The notes: a model not told the origin generated them from the sequence alone. Counted from the stretch's first letter, positions 7,877 to 17,048 are shown. The stretch: DNA of 64,000 nt from Bowdeniella nasicola (GCA_030537895.1 JAUNVA010000004.1:9113-73112), one strand, 5' to 3'. Numbers and translations are program-made.

Positions 7877-10675
7877 CTAGCGGGCGCTCTTAGGCCGTAG
7901 GACAAGCGTCTCCTGTGCGGCCTCTTCAATAGCTTCCAGGCTAAACGGCCACGGGAAGTACTCGCCGTTGGCCCACGCACGCATCTGGTCATCGTAGTGC
8001 GGCGAGGCCGCGTGCCCGGACACACCCGTCAGGTTCACCCACGTGGAGGAGTCGAGGTCGGAGAAGTCAACGACCATCCGCATCGACGGCGCGGTCCGCA
8101 CGGTGTAGTCGGCGCGGCCGTTCTCATCGAGCGTCGGGCTCCACCCGGTGGCGTTCACGATGGAGGACCCGCCCGACGCCGCTTGAGGTGTCGGGTTCAT
8201 AAGCCAACGGAGGGCCGCGGGAACGTCGTCACCACCGAAGATCGGATGGGTGGGGGCCAGCTGATGGAGCGCGCCCCACCGCCACCGGGAGGGGTCCTTG
8301 CCCTGGGTGTTCGTGAGTTCGAAGCGGGCCTTTTCGAGGGCGCGGGTGAGGATCTCGTCGCGCGTCTCGCGGATGTTCACCGTGGCGCGGTCATCCCACC
8401 ATTCCGACTGCGGGTCCTGCAACAGTTCGACCATGATCTGAAGCCAGCGCGACCCGCCGTCGGGTCGGGCGGCCACCGGTAGGTCGTCGTCGAACGTCAG
8501 GTGCATGAGATGAGCCCACACACTCGCGAAGTAGGCGGCGCCCGGAGAGTCGGCCGACATGAAGAGTCCGTCTTCTTGCCACCGCCGCAATTCCTCAACG
8601 GCGTCACGCACGAACGGGTCGTCGATGTCGAGGGCTAGGATCGCGGGAACGAGCAGCTGTGCGTGCGCACTGAGATCGTCCAGCATGTACTCCTCGGCCC
8701 GCTGCGGGGAGATCCGCGCGCCGGACTCGATGTCTGCCTGGATGAGGTTGCGCAGCCGCTGGGAGCGGAACCCGTAATCGAAGTCAGAGCCCACGAACGG
8801 CGGCGTGCCCGGCGTCTGGATGGCTTGGTTCGCCGCCACAATGAACCCCTCGGGCGGATTCACGACGCTCGGCAGGTCCGCCCCCTGCAGGAAGTCGAGC
8901 CAATCGTAGGAGGCATCCCAGCCGGGGCGTGGCCAGGTGCCGTCCGCGGGCAGGGCCGGGTTTGACACCTGGCCGCGTACCGGGATCTTGCCGGGCATTT
9001 GGTAACCAATGTCTCCGTCGGAGGAGGCCCAGACGATGTTTTGGGCCGGCACCTCGAAGTGCGCGGCCGCCTCGGCCACGTCCTGCGCGGTACGAGCCCG
9101 GTCGATCGCGAAGATGGCGTCCATCGACGTCCCGGGGATGAGCGCTGTCCAAGCCAACGACACGACGTAGCCGGAACCGGCCGAGGGGGAGCCCGCTGGC
9201 ACGGGCAGCGTCGCAACCGTCTCGGTTTCCTCCAAGACATCGGAGATGATGGGGCCGTGCACCGTCTCCCGAATGGTCAACTCCACGGGCTCGGCGCCCG
9301 CAATGTCAATGGTCTCCGTGCGGACCTTGAGCGCCTCGTCTTCGCTACCACGCAGGTAGGTGTCCTCACCGGTGAGACGCTCGAGATAGAAGTCGGTGAC
9401 GTCGGCACCCGTATTGGTCAGTCCCCACGCGAGATCCGCATTGTGACCAATCACGACGCCGGGTAGGCCGGCCAGTGAGAACCCGGAGACATCGAAGGTG
9501 CACTGGTCGGTCATCGTGCGACATTTCAGTCCCACCTGGTGCCAGATGCCCGGCTGAGAGACACCCAGGTGTGGATCATTGGCGAGGATCGGCTGCCCCG
9601 TACTCGTATGCTCACCAGAGAGCACAAAGGAATTCGAGCCGACGCCTTCGCCTACGCCCATGAGTTGAGGGACTGCCCCCAACGCCGCCGCGGCGCCTTG
9701 CAGTGCCGCATCGATACCAACACCCGCGGCGTCGTCGCCGGTCAGGAGCTCATGGAGGGACGCCGCATCGGTCGGAGGTGCCCCTCGGGAAGGGGGGATC
9801 TCGCTCGAGTGGGCGGTAGCCTCGCGGTCGCGTTCGGTCTCGCCCTCCCGCTGGGGACCCGGCGGGGGAATGGGGTGGCGCGGGGCGGGCAGGTGGCCTG
9901 GGCTACGCGCGCCGTCACGGTCCTCAGCCACCGGATTCGTATGGGCGCCACCGGTGGCGCTACCCGGTGCGGACACGATGGGGGCGTGCTCAGCGGTTGG
10001 GTAGTCGGGGAAGAGCTCGTCAACCGTCATGACGTCGCCGAGTGCCTGATAGGCACTCGCCCGGAACAGCTCCTCGTCGTAGTTGTTGCGCAGATCCCAC
10101 GCCATCGCCTTCAACCAGGCGAGAGAATCGACCGGGGTCCACTTCTCGATCACGGGAGTCTGCACCGCGAGCCCGAGCACGGTGTATTCCATGCCCAGCT
10201 CGCTTGCCTCATGCGCGGCGAGGTAGGCGTTCACGCCTTCCGTATACGCGGTAAGCAGAGCGCGCGATTCGGGGGAAATGAGGCTCCATTCCTGCTCCGC
10301 GACATGCCGCCAGCCGAATGTCCGCGTGACGACGTCGGCCTGGATGGCCGCCTCCACATTGCCCACGAGTTCGGCGAGCCGCCCGGAGGTGACGTGCCGA
10401 CGGTAGTCCATCTCAAAAAAGCGGTCCTGTGCGTGCACGTAACCTTGGGCACGCATGAGGTCGGCGTCGCTATCGGCGAGGATCGTGGGAACCGAGCGCG
10501 CGTCGCGGTGGATTTCGACCTCGGAATCGAAGATGGCCAAGTCGATCGTGCCGGACGTCGTCGGAATGGGGCGACGGTAGGTGTAGATCCCCACGCCGAC
10601 ACCGACGACTGCCAGCACAAGCACGAGAACGAGGGCGATCGCGCCCACACGCTTCGGCACACTCGAGCTGGTCAC
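7877..10675 (-). CDS. Membrane-anchored penicillin-acylase-family hydrolase
   Basis: 932 residues. One N-terminal membrane helix (about residues 10-30), then the alpha region with RAQGYVHAQDRFFEMDYRR. The Ntn-hydrolase nucleophile follows in GVGSNSFVLSG, where Ser347 would become the beta-chain N-terminus after autoproteolysis. Downstream landmarks ILANDPHLG and NADLAWGLTN are typical. A Pro/Arg-rich low-complexity insertion of about 80 residues (around residues 235-315) lies just before the cleavage site, where penicillin acylases carry a removable spacer. Substrate is unknown: homologues cleave penicillins, acyl-homoserine lactones or other amides. Convergent with the cyclo-ligase, 13 bases apart. 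Confidence 0.9.
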   Translation of the reverse strand: MTSSSVPKRVGAIALVLVLVLAVVGVGVGIYTYRRPIPTTSGTIDLAIFDSEVEIHRDARSVPTILADSDADLMRAQGYVHAQDRFFEMDYRRHVTSGRLAELVGNVEAAIQADVVTRTFGWRHVAEQEWSLISPESRALLTAYTEGVNAYLAAHEASELGMEYTVLGLAVQTPVIEKWTPVDSLAWLKAMAWDLRNNYDEELFRASAYQALGDVMTVDELFPDYPTAEHAPIVSAPGSATGGAHTNPVAEDRDGARSPGHLPAPRHPIPPPGPQREGETERDREATAHSSEIPPSRGAPPTDAASLHELLTGDDAAGVGIDAALQGAAAALGAVPQLMGVGEGVGSNSFVLSGEHTSTGQPILANDPHLGVSQPGIWHQVGLKCRTMTDQCTFDVSGFSLAGLPGVVIGHNADLAWGLTNTGADVTDFYLERLTGEDTYLRGSEDEALKVRTETIDIAGAEPVELTIRETVHGPIISDVLEETETVATLPVPAGSPSAGSGYVVSLAWTALIPGTSMDAIFAIDRARTAQDVAEAAAHFEVPAQNIVWASSDGDIGYQMPGKIPVRGQVSNPALPADGTWPRPGWDASYDWLDFLQGADLPSVVNPPEGFIVAANQAIQTPGTPPFVGSDFDYGFRSQRLRNLIQADIESGARISPQRAEEYMLDDLSAHAQLLVPAILALDIDDPFVRDAVEELRRWQEDGLFMSADSPGAAYFASVWAHLMHLTFDDDLPVAARPDGGSRWLQIMVELLQDPQSEWWDDRATVNIRETRDEILTRALEKARFELTNTQGKDPSRWRWGALHQLAPTHPIFGGDDVPAALRWLMNPTPQAASGGSSIVNATGWSPTLDENGRADYTVRTAPSMRMVVDFSDLDSSTWVNLTGVSGHAASPHYDDQMRAWANGEYFPWPFSLEAIEEAAQETLVLRPKSAR

Positions 10676-10766
10676 CTCACCAGGGTATCGAACGGGAGGC
10701 GGTGCCGTCCGCTGGGCCGAAACGCCGGGCTTCTGGGGCCCGGGGTAGGCACATGTGTGATCGGGA

Positions 10767-10795
10767 TCGACCCGAACTCACTTCCGGCGTATGCT
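10767..10795 (+). promoter_or_regulatory. Promoter of the Ruc-like gene
   Basis: -35 TCGACC (10767-10772), 17-base spacer, -10 TATGCT (10790-10795). The last base of the -10 is the first base of a CIRCE element, so HrcA would cover the transcription start. Confidence 0.65.
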
Positions 10796-10821
10796 TAGCA
10801 CTCGGAACGGCAGAGTGCCAA
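10795..10821. promoter_or_regulatory. CIRCE element (HrcA operator) at fmdB/ruc-like gene
   Basis: TTAGCACTC-N9-GAGTGCCAA. The consensus is TTAGCACTC-N9-GAGTGCTAA, so 17 of 18 arm positions match with exact 9-base spacing. It lies at the predicted start site of the zinc-ribbon gene 25 bases downstream. groEL in the same window carries two more copies. Confidence 0.92.
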
Positions 10822-10845
10822 CGTTTGAGAGTGTGGAGATGAATC

Positions 10846-11175
10846 ATGCCGGTGTATGCCTATCGGTGCACCAATTGCGCCAACGAGTTCGAGGTCAAGC
10901 AGTCCTTCAGCGAGGACTCCCTCAAAATTTGTGAAGGTTGCGGTGGCCGGCTCCGCAAGCTCTTCCAGCCGGCCGCGGTCGTGTTCAAGGGATCCGGGTT
11001 CTACCGCACTGATTCGCGATCCTCCTCGTCCTCCTCCATCTCCAGCTCGACACGCTCCGCGTCATCATCTGGATCGTCAGCGAGCTCCTCGTCCACGTCC
11101 GCGAAGACCACCTCCTCCCCCACCAGCGGGAAGTCCTCCTCAGGCTCCTCCCCCACCAGCGGGAAATCCTCCTAA
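10846..11175 (+). CDS. FmdB-family zinc-ribbon protein, Ruc (Rv0991c)-like
   Basis: 109 residues. An N-terminal zinc ribbon with four cysteines (Cys8-x2-Cys11, Cys29-x2-Cys32) is followed by a serine-rich, disordered tail from about residue 55, ending in a duplicated PTSGKSS unit. The architecture matches mycobacterial Rv0991c (Ruc), described as a redox-regulated chaperone that is zinc-bound when reduced and active when oxidised. The upstream CIRCE box puts it under the heat-shock repressor HrcA, and the neighbourhood (cyclo-ligase, galU, glp) also matches Rv0991c. FmdB is the family name only. Chaperone function is inferred from synteny, control and architecture. Confidence 0.85.
   Translation: MPVYAYRCTNCANEFEVKQSFSEDSLKICEGCGGRLRKLFQPAAVVFKGSGFYRTDSRSSSSSSISSSTRSASSSGSSASSSSTSAKTTSSPTSGKSSSGSSPTSGKSS
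11111..11174 (+). repeat. Tandem direct repeat in the Ruc-like tail
   Basis: Two copies of a roughly 30-base unit with 33-base period (starting near 11112 and 11145), differing at only a few bases, encode the repeated SSPTSGKSS segment at the C-terminus. In-frame expansion or contraction here would only alter tail length. Confidence 0.7.
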
Positions 11176-11352
11176 GGACGGGCCCTGTCAGAGGGACAAG
11201 CAACGCACAGGTGGCCAGGTGACCTCTCGGCTCTGCCTCCAGCATCCGCCCCGCTGACTCGCGCCGCCCACAGGCGCCGCGTGGGCCGGTGATTTCCCGA
11301 GGCATGGCGATCTCCCTCTGCTTCAGGTGTGCGAGGTCCCTACCCTGCGGAC

Positions 11353-12075
11353 ATGGACCTCGCCTGGCCCCCACACCCCGATCCGGCTCGCGCCCGCCGC
11401 GCCACCGGAACACCTCCCGCTCACAGTGCCGGACCGCGTCCCGCAACGCGGTGGGTACGCACGGCTCGAGTTCACCTGTGGCGGGCCCGCCACCTGGCCG
11501 CTGCCCTATTCGCGATCACCCTCGCCTGGTTCCTCGTCCGTGCTTTCGCCCCGCCGCCGGCCGGCGCGAGCGCCGTCGTGCTCGCGACCGAGATCCGCGC
11601 GGGGCACGAACTGGGCGATGACGATGTCACCTCCACCCTGGTGCCCGCCCACGTCCTACCCGCCGACGCACTCACCGAACTAGCCGATGTGACCGGCGCA
11701 GCCCTCGTGATTGATGCGACTCCGGGCACGGTCATCACCCGGGCGATGCTTGCGGGCCCGCAGCTCGCCGCCGGGCTTGACCCGGGCCAGGTCGCCGTCC
11801 CCGTGACGTTCACGGACCGTGGCTCGCGATCGATCGCGCGGGTCGGGCAGGTGGTCTGGCTCTATGCAAGCCGTGACGGCACCTCCACCCGCGTGGGCGC
11901 CGATGCGCGGATTCTCGCGATTCTGCCCGACGTCGATTCCTCGGCGCTGGATTACGGTGGTACGTCTTACACCGACGCACTCGTCGCGGTGCGCGAACGC
12001 GACGCTACACTCCTCGTGGAGGCACTGTCTGAGGCATCAATTCGGGCGGTGCTTCCGGCGCGTCCGGCACGCTGA
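11353..12075 (+). CDS. SAF-domain membrane protein (CpaB/RcpC-like)
   Basis: 240 residues from ATG 11353; a GTG at 11329 would add 8 residues, and neither start has a strong ribosome site. Cytoplasmic Pro/Arg-rich N-terminus, one membrane helix (about 55-73), then an extracytoplasmic SAF domain (ATEIRAGHELGDDDV, GAALVIDATPGTVITRAML) and a C-terminal RcpC-like part. SAF proteins of this shape serve in Flp pilus assembly. No other pilus gene is in the window, so the partner is unknown. mscL follows 28 bases downstream and may share the transcript. Confidence 0.75.
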   Translation: MDLAWPPHPDPARARRATGTPPAHSAGPRPATRWVRTARVHLWRARHLAAALFAITLAWFLVRAFAPPPAGASAVVLATEIRAGHELGDDDVTSTLVPAHVLPADALTELADVTGAALVIDATPGTVITRAMLAGPQLAAGLDPGQVAVPVTFTDRGSRSIARVGQVVWLYASRDGTSTRVGADARILAILPDVDSSALDYGGTSYTDALVAVRERDATLLVEALSEASIRAVLPARPAR

Positions 12076-12103
12076 CGCGCCCGTCTCTCCCCGAGGAACA
12101 TCC

Positions 12104-12505
12104 ATGCTGCAAGGCTTCAAAGAGTTCATCTCGCGCGGGAACGCTGTCGAGATGGCCGTCGGAATCGTTATTGGCGCCGCATTCGGTAACGTCATCACCC
12201 AGCTCGTGGACCGGGTGGTCAATCCGTTGATCGCGGCGCTCTTCGGCAAACCGAACTTCGACAACGTGCTCTCCTTCACCTTCAACGGCGCCGAGGAACC
12301 CATCGCGTTCGGCTACGTGCTCACCGCGCTCATCAACTTCCTGCTGGTCGCGCTCGCGCTTTACGTGTTCGTGGTCGTCCCGATGAACCGTCTCGCGGCT
12401 CTGCGCCATACCAAGGACGCCGAGCCCGAAGCCCCGGCCGACGACGTGCGGCTGCTCACCGAGATTCGTGATCTGCTGAAGTCCAGCTCGCAGCCGGGCC
12501 GCTAA
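12104..12505 (+). CDS. mscL: Large-conductance mechanosensitive channel
   Basis: 133 residues, normal MscL length. Start ATG 12104 has GAGGA six bases upstream. Amphipathic N-terminus MLQGFKEFISRGN, first pore helix AVEMAVGIVIGAAFGNVI, periplasmic loop with FNG, second helix YVLTALINFLLVALALYVFVV, and a C-terminal helical bundle LLTEIRDLL. Releases solutes upon hypo-osmotic shock. The stop overlaps by 4 bases the stop of the convergent small gene. Confidence 0.97.
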   Translation: MLQGFKEFISRGNAVEMAVGIVIGAAFGNVITQLVDRVVNPLIAALFGKPNFDNVLSFTFNGAEEPIAFGYVLTALINFLLVALALYVFVVVPMNRLAALRHTKDAEPEAPADDVRLLTEIRDLLKSSSQPGR

Positions 12506-12726
12506 CCGCGACCCCAGTGCGGGGGAAGATTCTCGAGGAGGCGGGCATCGTTTGAGTCGGGCTCATCGCCCCAGGCGGCGTCCGATTCCGACTCCGGCAT
12601 GAGGACGCGCGAGGACCGGAGCGGTGCTCTCTTCTCCGGTCGTGCGTCGGCGCCCTGCTGTGCCAGTCGGGCCTCGCGGTCAACCCGCGATTCGACGACG
12701 ACGCGGCGCGGTTTGCGGCGCGTCAT
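12502..12726 (-). CDS. Small hypothetical protein coupled to the DUF4011 gene
   Basis: 74 residues, basic N-terminus (MTRRKPRRVVVESR) and acidic C-terminal half ending LENLPPHWGRG. No family recognised. The start ATG overlaps the TGA of the upstream 1441-residue gene as ATGA, so translation is probably coupled. Codon usage resembles its neighbours. The role is unknown but presumably linked to the large protein. Confidence 0.6.
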   Translation of the reverse strand: MTRRKPRRVVVESRVDREARLAQQGADARPEKRAPLRSSRVLMPESESDAAWGDEPDSNDARLLENLPPHWGRG

Positions 12727-15700
12727 GACTTGCGGCGGCGCACCGCCGTGCGGAGCACCGCATCAATCTGGGCGCCGCGCCGCGTAATCTGAAGCTCCTC
12801 GCGCAGCTCCGCAACGAACGCATCGTCCTCTCGCGGCAGGCCATCGGAGGCGATCCAGGTGACCATGTCGTCCAATTGGTCATCCGAATAGGCAGATAGC
12901 GGCAGGCCCGCCACGATGTCCGGGCGCTCGTCACGTTCCCGCGCGTCGGAGGCTGCGTCCTCACCGGCGGGGGCCTTTGCCCCAGCCTCATTCTGTTTGC
13001 CGGGCTCCTCCTCACCGGCAGCCTGCGTGGCACCGGCTTCCTCACCTGTGGAGGTCGGTGCGCTCTTTTCTGCCCGCTCGGCGAGGATCGCGACAACTGC
13101 CTCAACGATCCGCTCCGCCTCGGACTGTGGGTCCATAAAGACGGAGGTGGAGAAGGCCTGATAGACGGCCCAGCCGCGATCGCGCAGCCGCTCGATGCGG
13201 TGACGTTCACGGACTCGCACGGACGGTTCACGCACGTAGGCTTCGTCGTCGGTCACGACGGCGAGCAGTAGCTCGCCGGGGGCCTGAGGGTGCCCGATTG
13301 CGAGCGGGATCCGGACACCGCCCGGCACGCCGTAGCGCGGCACCACGGTGAGCCCGAGGCGCCATAGCCGATCGGCGAGGTCGACGAGCAGGCGATCGGG
13401 TGCGGCGTCGTCAAGCGCACCCGCCTGCGCGGCGGACGTCGCTTGCGCCGACTCGATGTGGGCGAGGAGATCGTAGAGCAGTTCTGCACCAGCGCTGCGC
13501 AACCGGTCTCGCTGCAGATCGCCCGCCCCGAAACACGAGACAACGACGAGGTCCTGACGCACAGCGTCGAGCGCATCGACCATAAGTGAGAGTCCGTCTG
13601 GGCCTGAGACCTGACCGAGGCGATGCAGGACCCGCCCATGCGGGGTCTTCCCGAACCCGACCGAGAGGATCACCGAGTCCCGCTGCAGGCCCTGCGCACC
13701 CGAGATATCCGTGACGATAAACGGCTCAGCAGCCTCGGGTGAGAAGAACTCCTGGATGGCGGGTGAGTCGGCGACGAGGCGACGCAGCGTCTCCTCGATA
13801 CGTTCGGCATGCCGCTCGTTCAGGGTGATAACGGCGAGCGAGCGGTCTGCGTGCGTGAGGGCATGTTCGACGACGAGATCCACCACCCGGTCCACCTCGT
13901 TTTGGACCGACTCCACAGCAGAAGCCCCGAGTGCCGGCATACCAAAGCCCTCGACCAGCTCGAGCCGCATGGTGGAGGCCGATGGCGGAGCTGGTACCGC
14001 ATCGACCAGGCCGTCGTAGCCGTGGGCGGCGAGGAAGGCGGCGACGTGTTCTTCCCGTTCGGAACGGTCATTCGCAAGCTCGCGGTGCGGCAGGATCGTC
14101 GCGAGGTCCGCGACCGCGGATTCACTGCGGCGGCGCGGGTCTCCAAAGACCACGACCTGCCGGGCACGGGCGAGTACCCCGATGAGATGGGCAGTCGGCG
14201 TGTGCTGAATCCCGTCAATGACGACAAGATCGAGCTGGTCGTCCGGACCGAGCAGCTGGGAGATTTGGGCAGGGGTGAAAATCCAGACGGGCCGGAGCAC
14301 CTGAGTGAGCGCGCGGTAGCGCGTCACGAGGGAGCGGATGTTGTCCGGGTGGGCGCTCGACAGCTCCCGGTAGTAGTCGCGTGCGGTTTCCTTGTCGGCA
14401 TTCACCTCGCGCTCCAGGCGTCGTCCGATCGCCCGATTCACGGGGCCTGGCAGGGACTCCACCTGGGCGCGATCGAGCTCACGGAAACGCTCCGCGAGGC
14501 TCGTGAGTTGGGCGCCGTCGTAGGTTGCGAGGACGCGGTCGGAACGCAACACGGTCTCCAAAATGGATGCCCACCAGCACAGTTCGACCTCGGCGCGCAC
14601 ATGGTCGCGCGGCAATCGTCGGGCCCTGAAATCCTCCACGAGCGGATCAGCTCCGGCCTCGTGGAGGCGGGTCAGCACCTCCGTGCGCTCGGGCAGAGTC
14701 CCGAGTCCGTCGACGTCGCTCGTAAGCGCGTGCATGCGGGTGAGGAGATCGGGCAGCGGCATTGTCGTCAGGTCCTCTCCGAGGACCGGTGCGAGCGTGT
14801 CGAGTTCTGCGATGACCTCCTGCAGCAGTGACTCGGTCGCGGCCATCCCCTGCGGGAGACGAGGCCAGCCACCGGCCGGGCAATGCTGACGCCAGATGAT
14901 GGCTTGACGCTGCACATGGACCAGCTCGGCATGCAGGTCCTCCACCTGCCGGCCCGGCCGCACGAGGTCGCGTGCCTGCTTGCGTAGACGGCGCTGCGTC
15001 GAGCGCTTCATCGTCACCGCGTGTTCCTCACGCCAGGCGCGGGTCGCGGTCGCGACCACCATCTGTGCGGCAGAGGACTCAAAGATCTGTGGGGAGAACA
15101 CGTCGAGAGCCTCGCGCACTCCCTGGAGCATCGAGAGCTGTTCGCGTAGCCCCTCCACGGTCTCCATCCGGGTGAGTCCCGTATCGGTGGTGATGGCCTC
15201 CGCCCGGTCCATGAGCTCGGGCAGCAGGTGCGTGGCCAAACGTTCCGCGCACTTCAGGGCGCGGTCGGCATCGTGCGCGCTCGTGAGCCGGGCGCCATAC
15301 CACGCGGTCTGATGGGGACGGAGTGTGAATGCTCCGAGGTCGGCCGCGTTCTCGAGATCTGCGATGAGGTCCTGGAGGGAATCGCGGGTGAGGGCCGACA
15401 GTACCTCACCGCCGAGCCGCACGCGCGTGCGCGCCGGCGGGCGATCCGAGGTCAGGCGGGCGAGTTCCTGCAGCGCGAGATGCGCGGAGACCCCCCAGGG
15501 TTCGCGGTGCTGGTGCAGGGCCTCGACATAGGAACCAAGGACGTCGCGGGCCTGGAGCAGTTCTCGACGCGCGGCAATGATCGCGGCGTCGTCCAGGGTG
15601 TCGTCATAGGGGACGAACGCGGAGCGCAAGCGCTCGAGCGCGTCAGCTCGCCAGCGCGGCCCGGTGAGGTCCAAGACGAGGTCTTCAAGACCGAGGCGCT

Positions 15701-17048
15701 CGAGCGCTGCTCGGTCGGTGCGGGCTCGGCGGGTGGAGCCCGATACCACGGCAACGCTCCGCCCCGAGGCGGCGGCGTCGGCGACGATCGCGGAGATGAT
15801 CTCCCCCTCGTTGGCGCCCGGTGCCGTATCCACCATGAAGGAACGCCCAGAGGCGGCGGTTTCCACAAGCGACTGCTGCACGGGGGCGAGGTCCCCGACG
15901 CCGCGTTCGAGGTCGGGCGAGCGGTCCGTGCGGTCGATCGGTGGCAGAGGCCGCGCGAGCCGCTGACGAGATGCCGGGTCTCCCGCGAGAGCCGCGACGA
16001 GTTCGCGACGTGCGAGACTCCCCTCGAGAGCATCGAGGTCGGCGGAGAGCAGTTGGCCCGGATTCACGAACGGGGCGAGCAGGATGCGCTCGTCGTAGTG
16101 GAAACCTGGCAGGGCCCGCTGGGCGATCTCCACGATCATCGAGAGAGCCGCGCGCGGGGTGAACCCGTGAGAGGTCACGGTCGCGCGGGCGATATCCGAC
16201 AGATCGATGGGCGCGCCTGCGTGACGCAGCGAGGTCTCGAGCGCCGGGTTCAGTTCGACGCCCGGTTCGAGGCATAGCTCGATGTCGCCGTCCGTCTGCT
16301 CGTTCATGCGAATCCGGGTGGGCCGCAGCAGGATCGGCGCGGTAAATTCGCGCAGCCGCTTCTCGGTGGGAGCCCCCGAGGGGGAGGACGCGCTCGGCTG
16401 CGTCGCCTCCAGCGTGTCCGGGTGAGCGACCGGACGCGGCAGGCCTGCCGCATCCGCACGCAGTGATCCCGCCGGAGCAAAGTGTGAGGAGGTGGAACGT
16501 GGCTGCGGTGAGTCCTCCGCCGCCTGCGCGGGCTCGGCGCCCGGAGAGAGCGGCATGTCCACCATTTCACTCCAGGTGGCGACGCCGATCGCCAGGTACA
16601 CGGGTGCCTGCCCATGCCGAGACTGGAGTTCGTCAGCCCGCTCCATCACGGCACGGGTGGCGCGCCGTCCCGCTGAATAGGCGCTTCCCTCGCGCAACAG
16701 GTTGGTCAGGCGCGTCGGGCGGGCCGCATACAACTGCGCAATGCCGGAGGGATGTGCTGCGGTGAGATCGACGATTGCGTCGCCGAGCTCGGAGATGTCG
16801 GTGAGCGCGGACAGGCCCGCGAGGTCATCGATGCGCGAGCGCCAGGCTGGCAGGGCCCGACGAATGAGGAATCGGGTCTCTTCGGGGACCGCGACGGGAT
16901 TCGGTTCGGGCGCGCGATCCGGCCGTTCGTCGTCACGACGTCGGGCGCGTCCGGCGCGTGCAGGGCGAGCCGATTCCTGGGGAACCGGGGCGGGTTCCGC
17001 GGCGCGGGCGCCGCGGCGACGGCGACGAAAGATGGGAGGCGGGGTCAT
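12723..17048 (-). CDS. DUF4011/SF1-helicase-like protein with REase-like C-terminus, motifs degenerate
   Basis: 1441 residues. A basic disordered N-terminus (1-50) leads to a DUF4011-like region (about 60-330), then an SF1 helicase-like core split by a long helical insertion, then an AAA_12-like C-half (TDISGAQGLQRDSVILSVGFG). A final restriction-endonuclease-like domain (MTES_1575 type, about 1230-1340) is followed by a charged tail. Catalytic motifs have decayed. The P-loop, normally GPPGTGKSQ, reads TAPGANEGE near residue 405, so the lysine is Glu. Walker B reads VVIDGIQH near 944, so the acidic pair is lost. GDPKQ reads GDPRRR. In the nuclease, IDLAI reads IPLAI and the GIECDG block reads AVVTDDE. 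The ORF is intact, so it looks selected as a non-enzymatic scaffold or binding protein. Function is unknown. Confidence 0.8.
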   Translation of the reverse strand: MTPPPIFRRRRRGARAAEPAPVPQESARPARAGRARRRDDERPDRAPEPNPVAVPEETRFLIRRALPAWRSRIDDLAGLSALTDISELGDAIVDLTAAHPSGIAQLYAARPTRLTNLLREGSAYSAGRRATRAVMERADELQSRHGQAPVYLAIGVATWSEMVDMPLSPGAEPAQAAEDSPQPRSTSSHFAPAGSLRADAAGLPRPVAHPDTLEATQPSASSPSGAPTEKRLREFTAPILLRPTRIRMNEQTDGDIELCLEPGVELNPALETSLRHAGAPIDLSDIARATVTSHGFTPRAALSMIVEIAQRALPGFHYDERILLAPFVNPGQLLSADLDALEGSLARRELVAALAGDPASRQRLARPLPPIDRTDRSPDLERGVGDLAPVQQSLVETAASGRSFMVDTAPGANEGEIISAIVADAAASGRSVAVVSGSTRRARTDRAALERLGLEDLVLDLTGPRWRADALERLRSAFVPYDDTLDDAAIIAARRELLQARDVLGSYVEALHQHREPWGVSAHLALQELARLTSDRPPARTRVRLGGEVLSALTRDSLQDLIADLENAADLGAFTLRPHQTAWYGARLTSAHDADRALKCAERLATHLLPELMDRAEAITTDTGLTRMETVEGLREQLSMLQGVREALDVFSPQIFESSAAQMVVATATRAWREEHAVTMKRSTQRRLRKQARDLVRPGRQVEDLHAELVHVQRQAIIWRQHCPAGGWPRLPQGMAATESLLQEVIAELDTLAPVLGEDLTTMPLPDLLTRMHALTSDVDGLGTLPERTEVLTRLHEAGADPLVEDFRARRLPRDHVRAEVELCWWASILETVLRSDRVLATYDGAQLTSLAERFRELDRAQVESLPGPVNRAIGRRLEREVNADKETARDYYRELSSAHPDNIRSLVTRYRALTQVLRPVWIFTPAQISQLLGPDDQLDLVVIDGIQHTPTAHLIGVLARARQVVVFGDPRRRSESAVADLATILPHRELANDRSEREEHVAAFLAAHGYDGLVDAVPAPPSASTMRLELVEGFGMPALGASAVESVQNEVDRVVDLVVEHALTHADRSLAVITLNERHAERIEETLRRLVADSPAIQEFFSPEAAEPFIVTDISGAQGLQRDSVILSVGFGKTPHGRVLHRLGQVSGPDGLSLMVDALDAVRQDLVVVSCFGAGDLQRDRLRSAGAELLYDLLAHIESAQATSAAQAGALDDAAPDRLLVDLADRLWRLGLTVVPRYGVPGGVRIPLAIGHPQAPGELLLAVVTDDEAYVREPSVRVRERHRIERLRDRGWAVYQAFSTSVFMDPQSEAERIVEAVVAILAERAEKSAPTSTGEEAGATQAAGEEEPGKQNEAGAKAPAGEDAASDARERDERPDIVAGLPLSAYSDDQLDDMVTWIASDGLPREDDAFVAELREELQITRRGAQIDAVLRTAVRRRKS

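Noticed and set aside
13809..16277. Long plus-strand frames (340 and 349 codons) opposite the DUF4011-like gene
   Set aside because: Antisense shadows; overlap the well supported 1441-residue frame and show no domains.
12723..17048. Active defence helicase-nuclease
   Set aside because: P-loop, Walker B and nuclease acidic residues are missing, and no restriction, methylase or other defence genes are adjacent.
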